Shown here: positions 35,773 through 44,397 of the stretch, in pieces
How positions within the stretch are numbered: the stretch's first letter is position 1
How the letters are laid out: each line of letters begins with the position of its first letter
The notes under the pieces: generated by a model
The model's input: the letters and a program-made list of their open reading frames with translations, nothing else
Databases searched by the model: none
Told to the model about the DNA's origin: nothing
Translations under genes and position numbers: made by a program
Assembly (NCBI GenBank): GCA_018663505.1
Contig: JABJQG010000034.1
Coordinates: 1 to 53,029 of the forward strand
Length of the DNA: 53,029 nt
Direction: 5' to 3'
Source of the DNA: Pseudobdellovibrionaceae bacterium
GTDB lineage: Bacteria > Bdellovibrionota > Bdellovibrionia > Bdellovibrionales > UBA1609

Positions 35773-38625
35773 TTAAGTAGTTTCCTTGCTTCTCTCAAAA
35801 CTAAGGATTCTAGATTTCTCTTCAGCTGTCGCCATTTTAGTTTCATCAGCAATTCGTTTCTTTAAAAAAGCCACCATTCTCTTTTTGAAAGACCGAACAT
35901 CTCTAGTGTCTTCTCGCCATTCTTCAACCCGAGTTAACGTAGATTCTAAAATACGAACTCTTCCAAATTGTCCGCTATAAACCTGTCTATAAAACTCAAC
36001 AATCATAATTAGATCAGAGTTATATTCTTCAGAATTATTAGTTAAATCAACAATATCTAGGACCAAATTATCCACAGCGGGAGTTCCTGAGTATTTTCGC
36101 ATTATACGTAAAACACTTTCTATATTCTTGGTTAAGTCTGTTTTCAACATAACCCTTAAATAGCTCTCAAGCCGCAGAGAAAATGTTGGTTCAACAATGT
36201 TCAACACAGTTAAGTAACTATTGTGCCTAGAACACGAATAATCAATTTTAGGCACTAGCCATGGCACAAGATCAATTTCATTTTTGCTAATGTGACTGGA
36301 GAGGCGATTCATTTCATAAGGAAGGTTATGGTCATTTTTAGACTCAACAATTGTGCTGAAATATTTAAGAATCATTTTTTCATCGACGCCACAAATATCT
36401 ATCAAAACTTCTTCCACCCAATAATTATCTTCTTTAGCGTAAGCTAAGTTTTCAACCAACCTCATTTTATCGCTGTTTGTAATGTTAGGTAAAATCTTCT
36501 GAAATCTATGCTTCCACCAAATTGTCCACGTACATGACTCATATGAGTTTAGCTTTATAATTGCTTTAAAAAATAAATTTTTAAGTAATGAGCTGCTTAA
36601 GTTTGCAAACCCAACCTCTTGAAGGAAGAAATTAATATCTTCCGAACTTTTACATTTGGATAAAAAAGAATCTGCTATCAATTTATTAAAAACACCTAAA
36701 GTTACTGATGCTTTAAGCGCCTGATTTCGAGTGTTCTTAAGCCTAAAGCCACTAACGATTTTATTTCTTTTTTCTGCAAGAGAGAGGTTTTCAAATAAAT
36801 TAATATTAAACACATAAAAATATTGCTCTTTGAGCTTCCTACTCTTGGCGAACAAGAATTCAGCAAAACTTGGGTTGAATTTACATAAAACATCTATGAA
36901 CTCTCCAAACGAATTTTGTCTGCGGAAGTCTTTAGATGTTTCTAAGTCTAGTAATAACTTCTCAATTCTGTTTTTCCAAAGGCCCCAATCATCCACTTGA
37001 ATTGTGAGGGCGAGTTCAACCTTCGCGATTTGAGCTTTTTCCATTCTCTCTTCGTAGTCTAAGCCCCTGTAATCTTCAGGGATATATGTCATATTTCTGA
37101 AATATATATATTCAGCATTAGAGTTAAGTTTTTTGAGGAGAGTTTTTGTAGACCTAGATACCCTCAGGTATTTATTCTTAGGCATATATAGCTGAGTCTC
37201 GACGACACGCAATAGCTGAATGCCTATGCTTGAAAAATTTTTAATAAAAAACCTAATTACTTGATTCATGTCTGATGAAACCATTGAAATCAATGAGGCT
37301 GGTGGATTATGTGGAAAGTATGCAGAGCACCCCTCAAATAGAGACTCAATGACTAGCTTCCTTTTACTAAAGTCATCAAGCAGATGATATTGCTCAAAAA
37401 GGAGTGCAAAGACTTCTGAACGTAGCTTGCGGATATTTTTCGTTGGGTTAACTCTACTATGATTTATAGAGAGAGCATCATGCTTAGACATTTCGGTTCT
37501 ATGAAAATTGGTGACTAACAGGTTTTTAGAGATACTGGTGATTAGGTTATTGGCAGCCTCCCTTTCCCAGGCGTTCCACTCTTTAAACTCTCTGATGGGA
37601 AAGGTAAAATATTGGGGGCCTTCAATTTTGAAGATACTCGAATCAAATGAAAACCAATTGGTTAAAGCGGACTCTGCATCCTGCTTAACCTTTTCATTTG
37701 AAGAAAAGTAATCATCAATTAGAAAATAAAAAGTCTCTACCTCTGAGTAAAAACGTAGCATTGTAACAATGTTCTGCGTGGTCGAATGTATGTGTGGGAA
37801 GTTATATTTCCCTTTCCTAAAGTCCTTTTTTTTCCACCTTGTGCGAAGTCCATAAGCCCAATCAAAATAATTAAATTCATTGTAGCGGAAAATATCAAAG
37901 TTCTCTAAATATTCTTTGGTTTTAAAGCAATGGTTTAAGGCAATATGCCAACGATTTGAACGAGCTTCTTCAGCGAATTTTTTTGATTCAAAATGCTGCT
38001 TAGCCATTACAAGCTTTAAGTGTACCCCATAGGCAGAGTTCAGTTTATGAGTGGCCTCCCAAAGATGCTTATTTATCACTTCCACCATATCTTTTTTATT
38101 CTTCTCAAATTCGGTAGGAACAAACTCATCAATGTCTGAGTTTTTATATAACATGACATGAGACAGTTCATTCCATGGATGAAGTAAACTTGAAGTCATT
38201 TGGACTTCACAGTTTAAGCCTTTAAGCCCTTTAAATGAAATTCCACATATTTTATCCTCTTTAACCCTAAACACAGAGTGCAGGGCATTATAGTCTTCAA
38301 GAGAATATTCAGTTTTATCTTTTATTATACTTTCGTAACCAATTGATGTTTTGAGTGCTCTTGAGAAGATTGCAAGCTCATCTTCAGTGTATAGGATACA
38401 CCTCACACCGCATAGATCGTATATTTGGTTTAATCTTTTCTTTTGAAAATCCGGATTTTGAAGTTTTTGTTCAAGAGAAGTCACATCCTTTGCCCTTTTT
38501 TGAACTTGGATTTTTAAGTTATGCTTCTTAGCAATTTTTTTCACTAAACTCTCAAACTTTTTAGACAGTTTAACGTATTTGTGACGATTTTTTTTGTAGG
38601 ACTCTATTCTCTTGGAATTAATCAT
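35773..38625 (-). CDS. RelA/SpoT-domain nucleotidyltransferase with ~790-residue C-terminal extension
   Basis: 950 residues. Residues 15-165 match the RelA/SpoT synthetase fold: RAKDVTSLEQKL (44-55), IYDLCGVRCILYTEDE with metal Asp70, YNALHSVFRV with Tyr112 and His116 (the substrate-binding tyrosine motif), and CEVQMTSSLLHPWNELSH with Glu140. The HD hydrolase and the TGS/ACT parts of Rel are absent. The remaining part is helical, with repeats of charged/aromatic residues and no motif I recognise. RelA/SpoT domains make (p)ppGpp or ppApp, or pyrophosphorylate tRNA; fused forms such as CapRel defend against phage. As cargo of an integrated element, an anti-phage or toxin role is plausible. One small HTH gene lies 13 bp upstream. 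Confidence 0.85.
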   Translation of the reverse strand: MINSKRIESYKKNRHKYVKLSKKFESLVKKIAKKHNLKIQVQKRAKDVTSLEQKLQNPDFQKKRLNQIYDLCGVRCILYTEDELAIFSRALKTSIGYESIIKDKTEYSLEDYNALHSVFRVKEDKICGISFKGLKGLNCEVQMTSSLLHPWNELSHVMLYKNSDIDEFVPTEFEKNKKDMVEVINKHLWEATHKLNSAYGVHLKLVMAKQHFESKKFAEEARSNRWHIALNHCFKTKEYLENFDIFRYNEFNYFDWAYGLRTRWKKKDFRKGKYNFPHIHSTTQNIVTMLRFYSEVETFYFLIDDYFSSNEKVKQDAESALTNWFSFDSSIFKIEGPQYFTFPIREFKEWNAWEREAANNLITSISKNLLVTNFHRTEMSKHDALSINHSRVNPTKNIRKLRSEVFALLFEQYHLLDDFSKRKLVIESLFEGCSAYFPHNPPASLISMVSSDMNQVIRFFIKNFSSIGIQLLRVVETQLYMPKNKYLRVSRSTKTLLKKLNSNAEYIYFRNMTYIPEDYRGLDYEERMEKAQIAKVELALTIQVDDWGLWKNRIEKLLLDLETSKDFRRQNSFGEFIDVLCKFNPSFAEFLFAKSRKLKEQYFYVFNINLFENLSLAEKRNKIVSGFRLKNTRNQALKASVTLGVFNKLIADSFLSKCKSSEDINFFLQEVGFANLSSSLLKNLFFKAIIKLNSYESCTWTIWWKHRFQKILPNITNSDKMRLVENLAYAKEDNYWVEEVLIDICGVDEKMILKYFSTIVESKNDHNLPYEMNRLSSHISKNEIDLVPWLVPKIDYSCSRHNSYLTVLNIVEPTFSLRLESYLRVMLKTDLTKNIESVLRIMRKYSGTPAVDNLVLDIVDLTNNSEEYNSDLIMIVEFYRQVYSGQFGRVRILESTLTRVEEWREDTRDVRSFKKRMVAFLKKRIADETKMATAEEKSRILSFERSKETT

Positions 38626-38638
38626 ATCATTTACTTGC

Positions 38639-38815
38639 TTAAAGCACCCTTAGTCTCGTTTTAGTATCCCACTCTCTGTCGGCTTTTTCTGGAAAAATCT
38701 TCCCATTTTTGTTTCGCGAAATTCTTCCTGTTTTCAGGGCCTTATAAATGGCTGTTCTAGTGCTACCAGGTAAGCCTCGGTTGTGCCTGTGTTTAGCATA
38801 CTCAGTTATATTCAT
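38639..38815 (-). CDS. Small phage-type DNA-binding protein
   Basis: 58 residues from the ATG at 38815 (GGAAT upstream); a longer ORF from 38905 adds an unlikely N-terminus. The sequence MNITEYAKHRHNRGLPGSTR, then TAIYKALKTGRISRNKNGKIFPEKADREW, follows the Nu1/terminase-small-subunit-like winged helix (…EYAKHRGVS…AIKTGRI…GKI.P..AD.EW). It lies 13 bp upstream of the RelA/SpoT-domain gene on the same strand and may form an operon with it, as regulator or partner. Confidence 0.7.
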   Translation of the reverse strand: MNITEYAKHRHNRGLPGSTRTAIYKALKTGRISRNKNGKIFPEKADREWDTKTRLRVL

Positions 38816-38952
38816 TTCGTATTCCATAGTGAAAGTGTAAACCTTCAATAAAATAACTGCAACTAGGCGTTTCGTGCGGGCTGAGCCACCTGCTCGGCTT
38901 AACACCTCAGAAGGACCCTGGATTTTGTTGCTTAAAATGACAATTATGTTAT

Positions 38953-38979
38953 GTCGTAAAGGTCGTATATCGTTGTAAG
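38953..38979. promoter_or_regulatory. Three 9-bp TCGT-containing repeats
   Basis: GTCGTAAAG (38953-38961), GTCGTATAT (38962-38970) and CGTTGTAAG (38971-38979) stand head to tail before the TTG start at 39001, in the divergent region between two element operons. AAAGGTCGT recurs at 41821-41830 inside the excisionase start. Possible regulator site. Confidence 0.35.
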
Positions 38980-39000
38980 GCCGTTAAAAGGGAAAGCGTT

Positions 39001-39648
39001 TTGAAATTCAAATTTGCTAAAGATTTTAGTCAAAATAAACAGCAAGTATTAGAGGCTATTAAAGCTGGTGCTATATCTCCCTATGTGCGCGTACCTTGGG
39101 CAACACTTTATTTGGTAGATGATTTATCAGGGGAAGAAAAGTATTTGTTTGAAGAGTCTGACTGTGAGCTTCCGGTTCAACTAGAAAAAGCTATTACTCT
39201 GATTTGCAATGGTAAAATTTCAACTGAAAATTTGATTGAAACTTCTATACCCTACAAAGAGTATGGCGATATTCCCTATGAATTTTGGAAAGTAGGATTA
39301 AGTGAGTTAAGTTACGACAGTCTTTTAATTGTTGAAAATCCTTTAAAAGATTCTGTATTGGTTGAATATGATAAAGATACGATGACAATTTATACTCCTG
39401 ACAATCAATTATTTGATTTATACGGCCCGAGAAAAGAAATCATTTTCAAAATCCTAAACGACGAACGACCTGTACGCTCAATCGAGCTAAAACCTTTTCT
39501 AGATCAAATATCTACTGCAAAAGATGCCGCTTATGTCTCAGCTCAGTTTCAGGGGAGATACAGCGCATTAGTGTCTAATCCTGAAAAAGGCATTTACTCT
39601 AAAGGTGAGGTTTTTAAAGACTTCAAAATTATCTTTAAATCCCGCTAA
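39001..39648 (+). CDS. Protein of unknown function in the element
   Basis: 215 residues starting at TTG 39001 after AAGGGAAAG. No domain recognised. Acidic, rich in short strands and helices; includes the motif YVRVPWATLYLVDD near 29-42 and a C-terminal YSKGEVFKDFKIIF. No signal peptide or membrane helix. Opens the replication-integration operon, so it may be a regulator or replication accessory factor. Confidence 0.6.
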   Translation: MKFKFAKDFSQNKQQVLEAIKAGAISPYVRVPWATLYLVDDLSGEEKYLFEESDCELPVQLEKAITLICNGKISTENLIETSIPYKEYGDIPYEFWKVGLSELSYDSLLIVENPLKDSVLVEYDKDTMTIYTPDNQLFDLYGPRKEIIFKILNDERPVRSIELKPFLDQISTAKDAAYVSAQFQGRYSALVSNPEKGIYSKGEVFKDFKIIFKSR

Positions 39649-39658
39649 CAGGGATTAT

Positions 39659-39702
39659 GGAGTAATTAAGGAGTAATTAAGGAGTAACTATGGAGTACAA
39701 AT
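39659..39702. repeat. Four 11-bp iteron-like repeats
   Basis: GGAGTAATTAA at 39659-39669 and 39670-39680, then GGAGTAACTAT (39681-39691) and GGAGTAC (39692-). A period of one DNA turn, placed 45 bp before the replication-protein gene, suits an origin with initiator sites. Confidence 0.55.
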
Positions 39703-39746
39703 AGAAATTTAGGGCCTAAGACTTCCCAAAAACCTAGGGAGGTCAA

Positions 39747-41816
39747 ATGAATGAAAAATTAAAAATTGCACTAAAGTATGCCCAGAAAGGCTATAGAGTG
39801 TTTCCAACACACTCTATTACCCACAATGGCTCATGTACTTGTCTGAAGCGAAACTGTAAGGCAGCTGGAAAACACCCAATTGAAGGTGGCTGGAAATTCA
39901 AAGCCACAAAAGATGAGAAAAAGATAAAGAAACTATGGGATAAATATTCTTGGGCTAATATTGGTGTTGCGCTTGATAGCGATGATATAGTTGTAGACAT
40001 TGACCCAAAACATCGTGGAGACAAAACCCTAAGAGAGTTTGAACAAGAATATGGAGAACTCCCTCTAACCGCTGAGGTTAAAACCGGCAGTGGTGGTGGA
40101 CATCTTTATTATAAGAAAAATGCAGAATTAAATAATCTGGAAATCAAAAACTCTATTGGCCTACTAACAGGTGTAGATATAAAAACTGAAGGAGGATACG
40201 TAATTGGAGCAGGAAGCCTTCATCAGTCAGGTGATTTCTACGAAGAGTCTGAGTTTGGTTTTTTTGATATTGAAGAAAGTGTTTTAGAGCACCGGCAATT
40301 AATCGAACTGCTTACAGGTAAAAACAAACATGGGAACACTCGAGAGGCTATTGTTATAGATGAGGAAGTGGGAGAGGGTGAAAGGCACGAGTTTCTATTT
40401 AAGTTAGCCTGCTCACTACAATCTAGAGGACTTACACCAAACCTCTTAAAAAGATCTATGGTGTCATTGAATGAAGCGCTTTGCTCCCCACCCATAGAAA
40501 AAGATGAATTAATTAACAATATTTGCAGTAGCGCAATTCTTTACCCAAATAATTTGTCTAAACCTAAACCATCAGTTCCATTAAGCAGCAATTGCTTTTA
40601 TGGGCCCATAGGTGAACTTGTGCGCAAAGCTGCGCCAAATACAGAAGCATCTCCAATTGCAATACTATTGCAGGCTATTCTGATTGTCGGATCAAACATC
40701 GGTAGAGATGTTTGGTTTAAAAATGGAACCATAAAACTGCATTTAAATTTATATGTAGTCTTAGTGGGAAAATCCGGACGATCAAGAAAGGGAACCTCAT
40801 TAAATATTACGACAAAAATGTTGTCCAAAGTATATAAGAATGAATTTAAATCCAGAATAAAGACCGGCGTAGCTAGCGGAGAAGGAATTATTTTTAACTT
40901 AAGAGATTCTTCATTAAAGTTCGTAAAAGGTAAACAAGTAGATGTACCTGGGATTGACGACAAGCGCTTATTATTAATTGAACCCGAGTTTGGCAGAGTT
41001 CTTGGATTGAGCAATAAGGACGGTAATATTCTATCTCATGTACTAAGAGATTCATATGATTCACCTGACTTTCTTGAAACCCTTGGAAAAGTTGACCCTG
41101 TTCGCGCTTCCAACCCTCATGTTTCACTAATCGGCCATATCACTGAAACCGAGTTCCACAAAGCAAGCAATGATAATCTTGTACACAATGGAACGCTTAA
41201 CCGTTGTGCATTTATCTATGTGGATAAAAGTCAAAGTTTGCCTTCAGGTGGCTCTGATTTCTCAGTAGAAGATGAGGTTAGAATAATTAAAAGCGCCATT
41301 TCGGACTTTAACGAAATTGATGAGATAACCTTTTCAACAAAAGCTCTCAATTATTGGTGTGGAGGTCTTTACAGTCTTCTTAATCAAGACAGCTCGAACA
41401 AAACTGTTTCCGCTCTGTCAATTAGAGCTACTGATTTTGTATGTAAAGTTGCAAGTATTTATGCGCTTGTAGATAAGAAAAAAAAGATCAGCTTAGAGCA
41501 CCTCAAAGCCTCACATGAACTATGGAGATATTGCCTTGAAAGCCTTAATTATATTTTTCATCCTGGGAATTATATTACTGAAAATTCCAAAAAGATCTTA
41601 AAAGAACTAGAGCGAGTTAACAAGCTGACTCGAACAGAAGTACGCAATTTATTTGGACGAAATAAAAGCAAGAAAGAAATTGATGATATTGAACGTGAAT
41701 TGGTCGATAGAAATAAAATACGTATAGAAAAGGATGATAGGACTGTTACGTGGCACTTACTAAAGCCATCTGAGGCTAAGAAGTCTGACTTTAGACAAAA
41801 ACAAGGGGTTCACTAA
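39747..41816 (+). CDS. Primase-polymerase / helicase-like replication protein
   Basis: 689 residues. N-terminal AEP (Prim-Pol) domain: Cys-rich SCTCLKRNCKAAGKHP (about 29-44), VVDIDPKHRGDK with catalytic Asp84 and Asp86, and KTGSGGGHLYY with His119. A linker (EGERHEFLFKLACSLQSRGL) resembles the primase C-terminal domain. From about 290 on there is a DUF3987-like helicase-type ATPase with a P-loop-like YVVLVGKSGRSRKGTS, then a further NTPase-like region (LLLIEPEFGR). Fits the multi-domain replication proteins of satellites and integrative elements. SD GGAGG precedes the ATG. Its stop overlaps the next start (TAATG). Confidence 0.88.
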   Translation: MNEKLKIALKYAQKGYRVFPTHSITHNGSCTCLKRNCKAAGKHPIEGGWKFKATKDEKKIKKLWDKYSWANIGVALDSDDIVVDIDPKHRGDKTLREFEQEYGELPLTAEVKTGSGGGHLYYKKNAELNNLEIKNSIGLLTGVDIKTEGGYVIGAGSLHQSGDFYEESEFGFFDIEESVLEHRQLIELLTGKNKHGNTREAIVIDEEVGEGERHEFLFKLACSLQSRGLTPNLLKRSMVSLNEALCSPPIEKDELINNICSSAILYPNNLSKPKPSVPLSSNCFYGPIGELVRKAAPNTEASPIAILLQAILIVGSNIGRDVWFKNGTIKLHLNLYVVLVGKSGRSRKGTSLNITTKMLSKVYKNEFKSRIKTGVASGEGIIFNLRDSSLKFVKGKQVDVPGIDDKRLLLIEPEFGRVLGLSNKDGNILSHVLRDSYDSPDFLETLGKVDPVRASNPHVSLIGHITETEFHKASNDNLVHNGTLNRCAFIYVDKSQSLPSGGSDFSVEDEVRIIKSAISDFNEIDEITFSTKALNYWCGGLYSLLNQDSSNKTVSALSIRATDFVCKVASIYALVDKKKKISLEHLKASHELWRYCLESLNYIFHPGNYITENSKKILKELERVNKLTRTEVRNLFGRNKSKKEIDDIERELVDRNKIRIEKDDRTVTWHLLKPSEAKKSDFRQKQGVH

Positions 41817-42055
41817 TGAAAAGGTCGTTAATGTCGTTTGACTGTAAAGAGCCTGAGAAGTATTCAAAGAAGCATAAAACGTTCTTTGATAACCGAATAT
41901 GGATGAACTCTAAGGAAGCAGCTGAATATCTTCGCATTTCAGTAAATTGTTTGAGGATTCGAGTTTTGAGAAAGCAAATTAAAGCGCACAAATTGTGTTC
42001 GCGTTTGATGTTTTTAAAGTCCGATCTTGACGAGTGTATAAGGCCTATCGAATAG
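41816..42055 (+). CDS. Excisionase-like helix-turn-helix protein
   Basis: 79 residues. The C-terminal 50 (WMNSKEAAEYLRISVNCLR, then IRVLRKQIKAHKLCSRLMF and LKSDLDECI) form the MerR-like HTH_17/excisionase motif. The N-terminal 28 residues are charged. ATG shares a base with the replication gene's stop, and the integrase starts 10 bp later, the typical xis-int arrangement. Likely directs excision and may regulate. Confidence 0.82.
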   Translation: MKRSLMSFDCKEPEKYSKKHKTFFDNRIWMNSKEAAEYLRISVNCLRIRVLRKQIKAHKLCSRLMFLKSDLDECIRPIE

Positions 42056-42064
42056 GAGTCTTAT

Positions 42065-43204
42065 ATGGCTATAAAAGATATATCTGGAATTGGGGCCGGC
42101 CCTTACACTGTAACTGTAAGTGTTTACTCCAGCAAGGATCGCAGTTTACGAAAGCAGAAGTTTAAATCAGGTGTTAAAAACCTTAAAGAGGCTAAGCGAA
42201 TTGAACGTATGCTTTTTCATAAAGCACACGAAGAATTGATGCGCTTGGAATTAGTCAGTTGCTCATGGGGTACATTAGTTGAGAAATGGGAATTGTCTCA
42301 AAGAGACTGTTCGTATGGTCGCAAACTACAAACAACCACAGTGATTGATAGAGTGAATGCTCTTAGACAGTACACTCAAAAATGGTGGAATATACCTGCT
42401 GAGAATATTACGAGAGCAATGGTACGAGAGGTTTTTGAATCTATGGACTTTGAGGGCAAATCAAGAGAGCGTAAGAAAGATATTAAAGCAGCAATGAATA
42501 GTGTCTTTAACTGGGCAATTGATATTGGTGAGCTAACTAATATGCAACAAAGCCCTGCCTCAGGCTTTACTTTTAAGAAGGAGGCTGAAGTTAAACCAGA
42601 AATTCTTTCTTTGAATGAAATTCGCAAATTACTTCAACTTGCCAAAGAGCAGTCTCACCCCTGGTATCCAGTTTGGGCAATGGCTCTCATGACTGGAATG
42701 AGAAGCGGTGAACTTTACGCATTAACCTTTGATGACATTGACTGGGAGAACAACCGATTGATGGTTTCAAAATCTTACAGTGGTCGTCTTAAGAAAGTGA
42801 AGTCTACAAAGGCAGGTTGTTGGCGCGAAGTTCCTCTGAATGACGAGCTAATTAGTATGCTCAAGTTACTTAGGGCACCAGCTAATGGGCGCTTAGAGGT
42901 CTTACCAAGGCTTCCTCGGTGGGCTAATGGTGGCGCTGCTGTGTGTTTGAGAATGTTTTGTCTTGGCAATGGGTTAACATCGATTAAGTTTCACTCACTA
43001 AGGGCTTGTTTTGCCACTCAATTAATCAGAGACGCTGTTGCTCCAGCTGTAGTTATGAAGATTTGCGGCTGGAAAGACATCAAAACCATGCAGCGCTACA
43101 TCAGACTTGCTGGTATTGAAATTGAGGGAGCTACTGAAGGCTTGAAAATCTTGCCTAACAGGCAAGCGTTCGGTAGAGTGCATGAGTTGTTTAAGGGGGA
43201 TTAA
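42065..43204 (+). CDS. Tyrosine recombinase (integrase)
   Basis: 379 residues. N-terminal arm-binding and SAM-like core-binding parts (about 1-160), then the catalytic domain: GMRSGELYALTFDDID (Arg213), the beta-hairpin Lys in VKSTKAGCWREVPL, KFHSLRACFATQL (His310, Arg313), GWKD (Trp336 replacing the usual His) and MQRYIRLAG (Tyr345). It catalyses recombination at the tRNA-Asp 3' end. It lies about 0.8 kb from attR, with only the methyltransferase between them. Confidence 0.95.
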   Translation: MAIKDISGIGAGPYTVTVSVYSSKDRSLRKQKFKSGVKNLKEAKRIERMLFHKAHEELMRLELVSCSWGTLVEKWELSQRDCSYGRKLQTTTVIDRVNALRQYTQKWWNIPAENITRAMVREVFESMDFEGKSRERKKDIKAAMNSVFNWAIDIGELTNMQQSPASGFTFKKEAEVKPEILSLNEIRKLLQLAKEQSHPWYPVWAMALMTGMRSGELYALTFDDIDWENNRLMVSKSYSGRLKKVKSTKAGCWREVPLNDELISMLKLLRAPANGRLEVLPRLPRWANGGAAVCLRMFCLGNGLTSIKFHSLRACFATQLIRDAVAPAVVMKICGWKDIKTMQRYIRLAGIEIEGATEGLKILPNRQAFGRVHELFKGD

Positions 43205-43996
43205 ATGCATGAATTAGGCGCAATTGATGAAGGTAAAGTTATCGATTGGGGTAAAACCTCAGAAGAATATGCTAAGTATCGCCCTGGCCCTCCAATAAGT
43301 TTTTATGAAAAACTTAAAGAGCATGGAATTGGTCTTAATAATCAAGAGATATTAGATTTAGGCACCGGCACTGGTGTGTTAGCAAGACAGTTTGCTAAGC
43401 AAGGTACGCGCGTTACTGGGTTAGATATCTCTGAAGAACAGATCAATATGGCTAAGGCATTGGCTAAACGAGATGGAGTTGACGTAAAATTCTTTACTTC
43501 AACAGCCAATGTGATTGATTTAGAAAGTGATTCTTTTGATGTTGTAACGGCTAACCAGTGCTGGCTTTACTTTGATAAACCAAAAGCTATTGCTGAAGTT
43601 AAAAGGCTTCTGAAAAATGGCGGGATTTTTTCAACATCCCACTTTTGCTGGATGCCTTTAGTTGATGAAATAGCTGCTAAGACTGAAGAACTAATCTTAA
43701 AGCACAACCCTGCATGGTCAGCTCATAGCTATAGTGGTAATATCCCAAAACTACCAAGTTGGGCTGAGGGGCATTTTAATGTGCGAGAGTTAGTTATGTA
43801 CGATGAGCCTATCAAGTTTACCCGAGAATCATGGAAAGGCCGCATGAGAGCCTGTAGAGGTGTTGGTGTTGTCATGAATGATAAAGAGCTAATGGCTTTT
43901 GAACAAGACCTCGATGCGCTAATCAGTGACATTGCAGGTGAAGAATTTGAGGTCCTTCATCGAATTGATGCCCATATTTTTGAGCCAATTAACTGA
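43205..43996 (+). CDS. Class I SAM-dependent methyltransferase
   Basis: 263 residues with SAM motif I ILDLGTGTGVLARQFA (about 49-64), GLDISEEQINMAKAL (motif II), DSFDVVTANQCWLYFD (motif III/post-I) and LKNGGIFSTSHF. UbiE/SmtA-like small-molecule type rather than DNA methylase: no NPPY or DPPY. It starts right after the integrase stop (TAA ATG) and ends 45 bp before attR, so it is cargo translated with the integrase. Substrate unknown. Confidence 0.85.
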   Translation: MHELGAIDEGKVIDWGKTSEEYAKYRPGPPISFYEKLKEHGIGLNNQEILDLGTGTGVLARQFAKQGTRVTGLDISEEQINMAKALAKRDGVDVKFFTSTANVIDLESDSFDVVTANQCWLYFDKPKAIAEVKRLLKNGGIFSTSHFCWMPLVDEIAAKTEELILKHNPAWSAHSYSGNIPKLPSWAEGHFNVRELVMYDEPIKFTRESWKGRMRACRGVGVVMNDKELMAFEQDLDALISDIAGEEFEVLHRIDAHIFEPIN

Positions 43997-44041
43997 ACAA
44001 AGGATTACTCATCAGCTAAGGGGTTGAAATCATTAAGTTGA

Positions 44042-44058
44042 CGTCCACCCCGCCATTT
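44042..44058 (+). other. attR core
   Basis: CGTCCACCCCGCCATTT, identical to 34770-34786. It carries no tRNA body, only the 3' end duplicated on integration. Confidence 0.92.
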
Positions 44059-44397
44059 AACGGTTTATATATTGCCAAAAAAACAAAACACCAACAATCT
44101 CAAACACCTATAAAATTAACAATGAGGTTTTTTACTTCACCTATATTTCTGAGCATTTCACAGCATTTCAAATTTTGGTGTCAGAGTGGTGTCAGAGATT
44201 TATTTTCTGGCGGGAATGACGGTTTGAACTGCCACTTTTAGGCATAACCAACTTAATTAAAATCAATGAACTCCAAGCCAGCAAAGGGTTTCATAATTTT
44301 TAAGTTGGTTAGGATTTGAGGGGCTTTCACCCCCTTTATTTCTAACTATATCCGCATTTTCAAGAGCTTCTTTTTTATAATCAAAGGAGGAGTTAGA
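44059..44397. repeat. Repeat-rich gap after attR, with hairpin
   Basis: 339 bp without a convincing gene. It holds tandem AGCATTTCAC/AGCATTTCAA (44152-44171) and a perfect 11-bp tandem TGGTGTCAGAG (44176-44197). It also has a terminator-like AGGGG-CTTTCAC-CCCCT (44319-44335) followed by T-rich DNA. The first pair matches the repeat beside attL, suggesting a second element begins here. Confidence 0.5.

Larger units (their letters stand above)
34787..44058. mobile_element. Integrated element in tRNA-Asp (about 9.3 kb), satellite-like
   Basis: Bounded by a 17-bp direct repeat. It contains a tyrosine integrase (42065-43204), an excisionase-like HTH protein (41816-42055), a primase-polymerase/helicase-like replication protein (39747-41816) with iteron-like repeats upstream, a small phage-type DNA-binding protein and an XRE regulator. 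The cargo is a RelA/SpoT-domain giant, a secreted protein and a methyltransferase. There are no capsid, terminase large-subunit, tail or conjugation genes. The set matches phage satellites or small replicative integrative elements that need a helper. Confidence 0.85.

Noticed and set aside
38816-38905. Extended N-terminus of the small HTH protein
   Set aside because: The added 30 residues have no family support and the ATG at 38815 gives the usual domain start with a better ribosome-binding site.
35773-38905. Classical two-gene toxSAS toxin-antitoxin pair
   Set aside because: The small neighbour looks like a DNA-binding phage protein, not a known toxSAS antitoxin, and the toxin-domain protein is far too large for the standard pair.
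39659-39702. CRISPR array
   Set aside because: Units are 11 bp with no spacers; fits iterons, and no cas genes are present in the window.
43205-43996. Restriction-modification methylase
   Set aside because: No DNA-methylase catalytic motif (NPPY or DPPY) and no nuclease neighbour; motifs are of the small-molecule class I type.
44038-44241. 67-residue ORF across attR
   Set aside because: It runs through the attachment core and repeats, has no ribosome-binding site, and its product looks like no protein; treated as chance.
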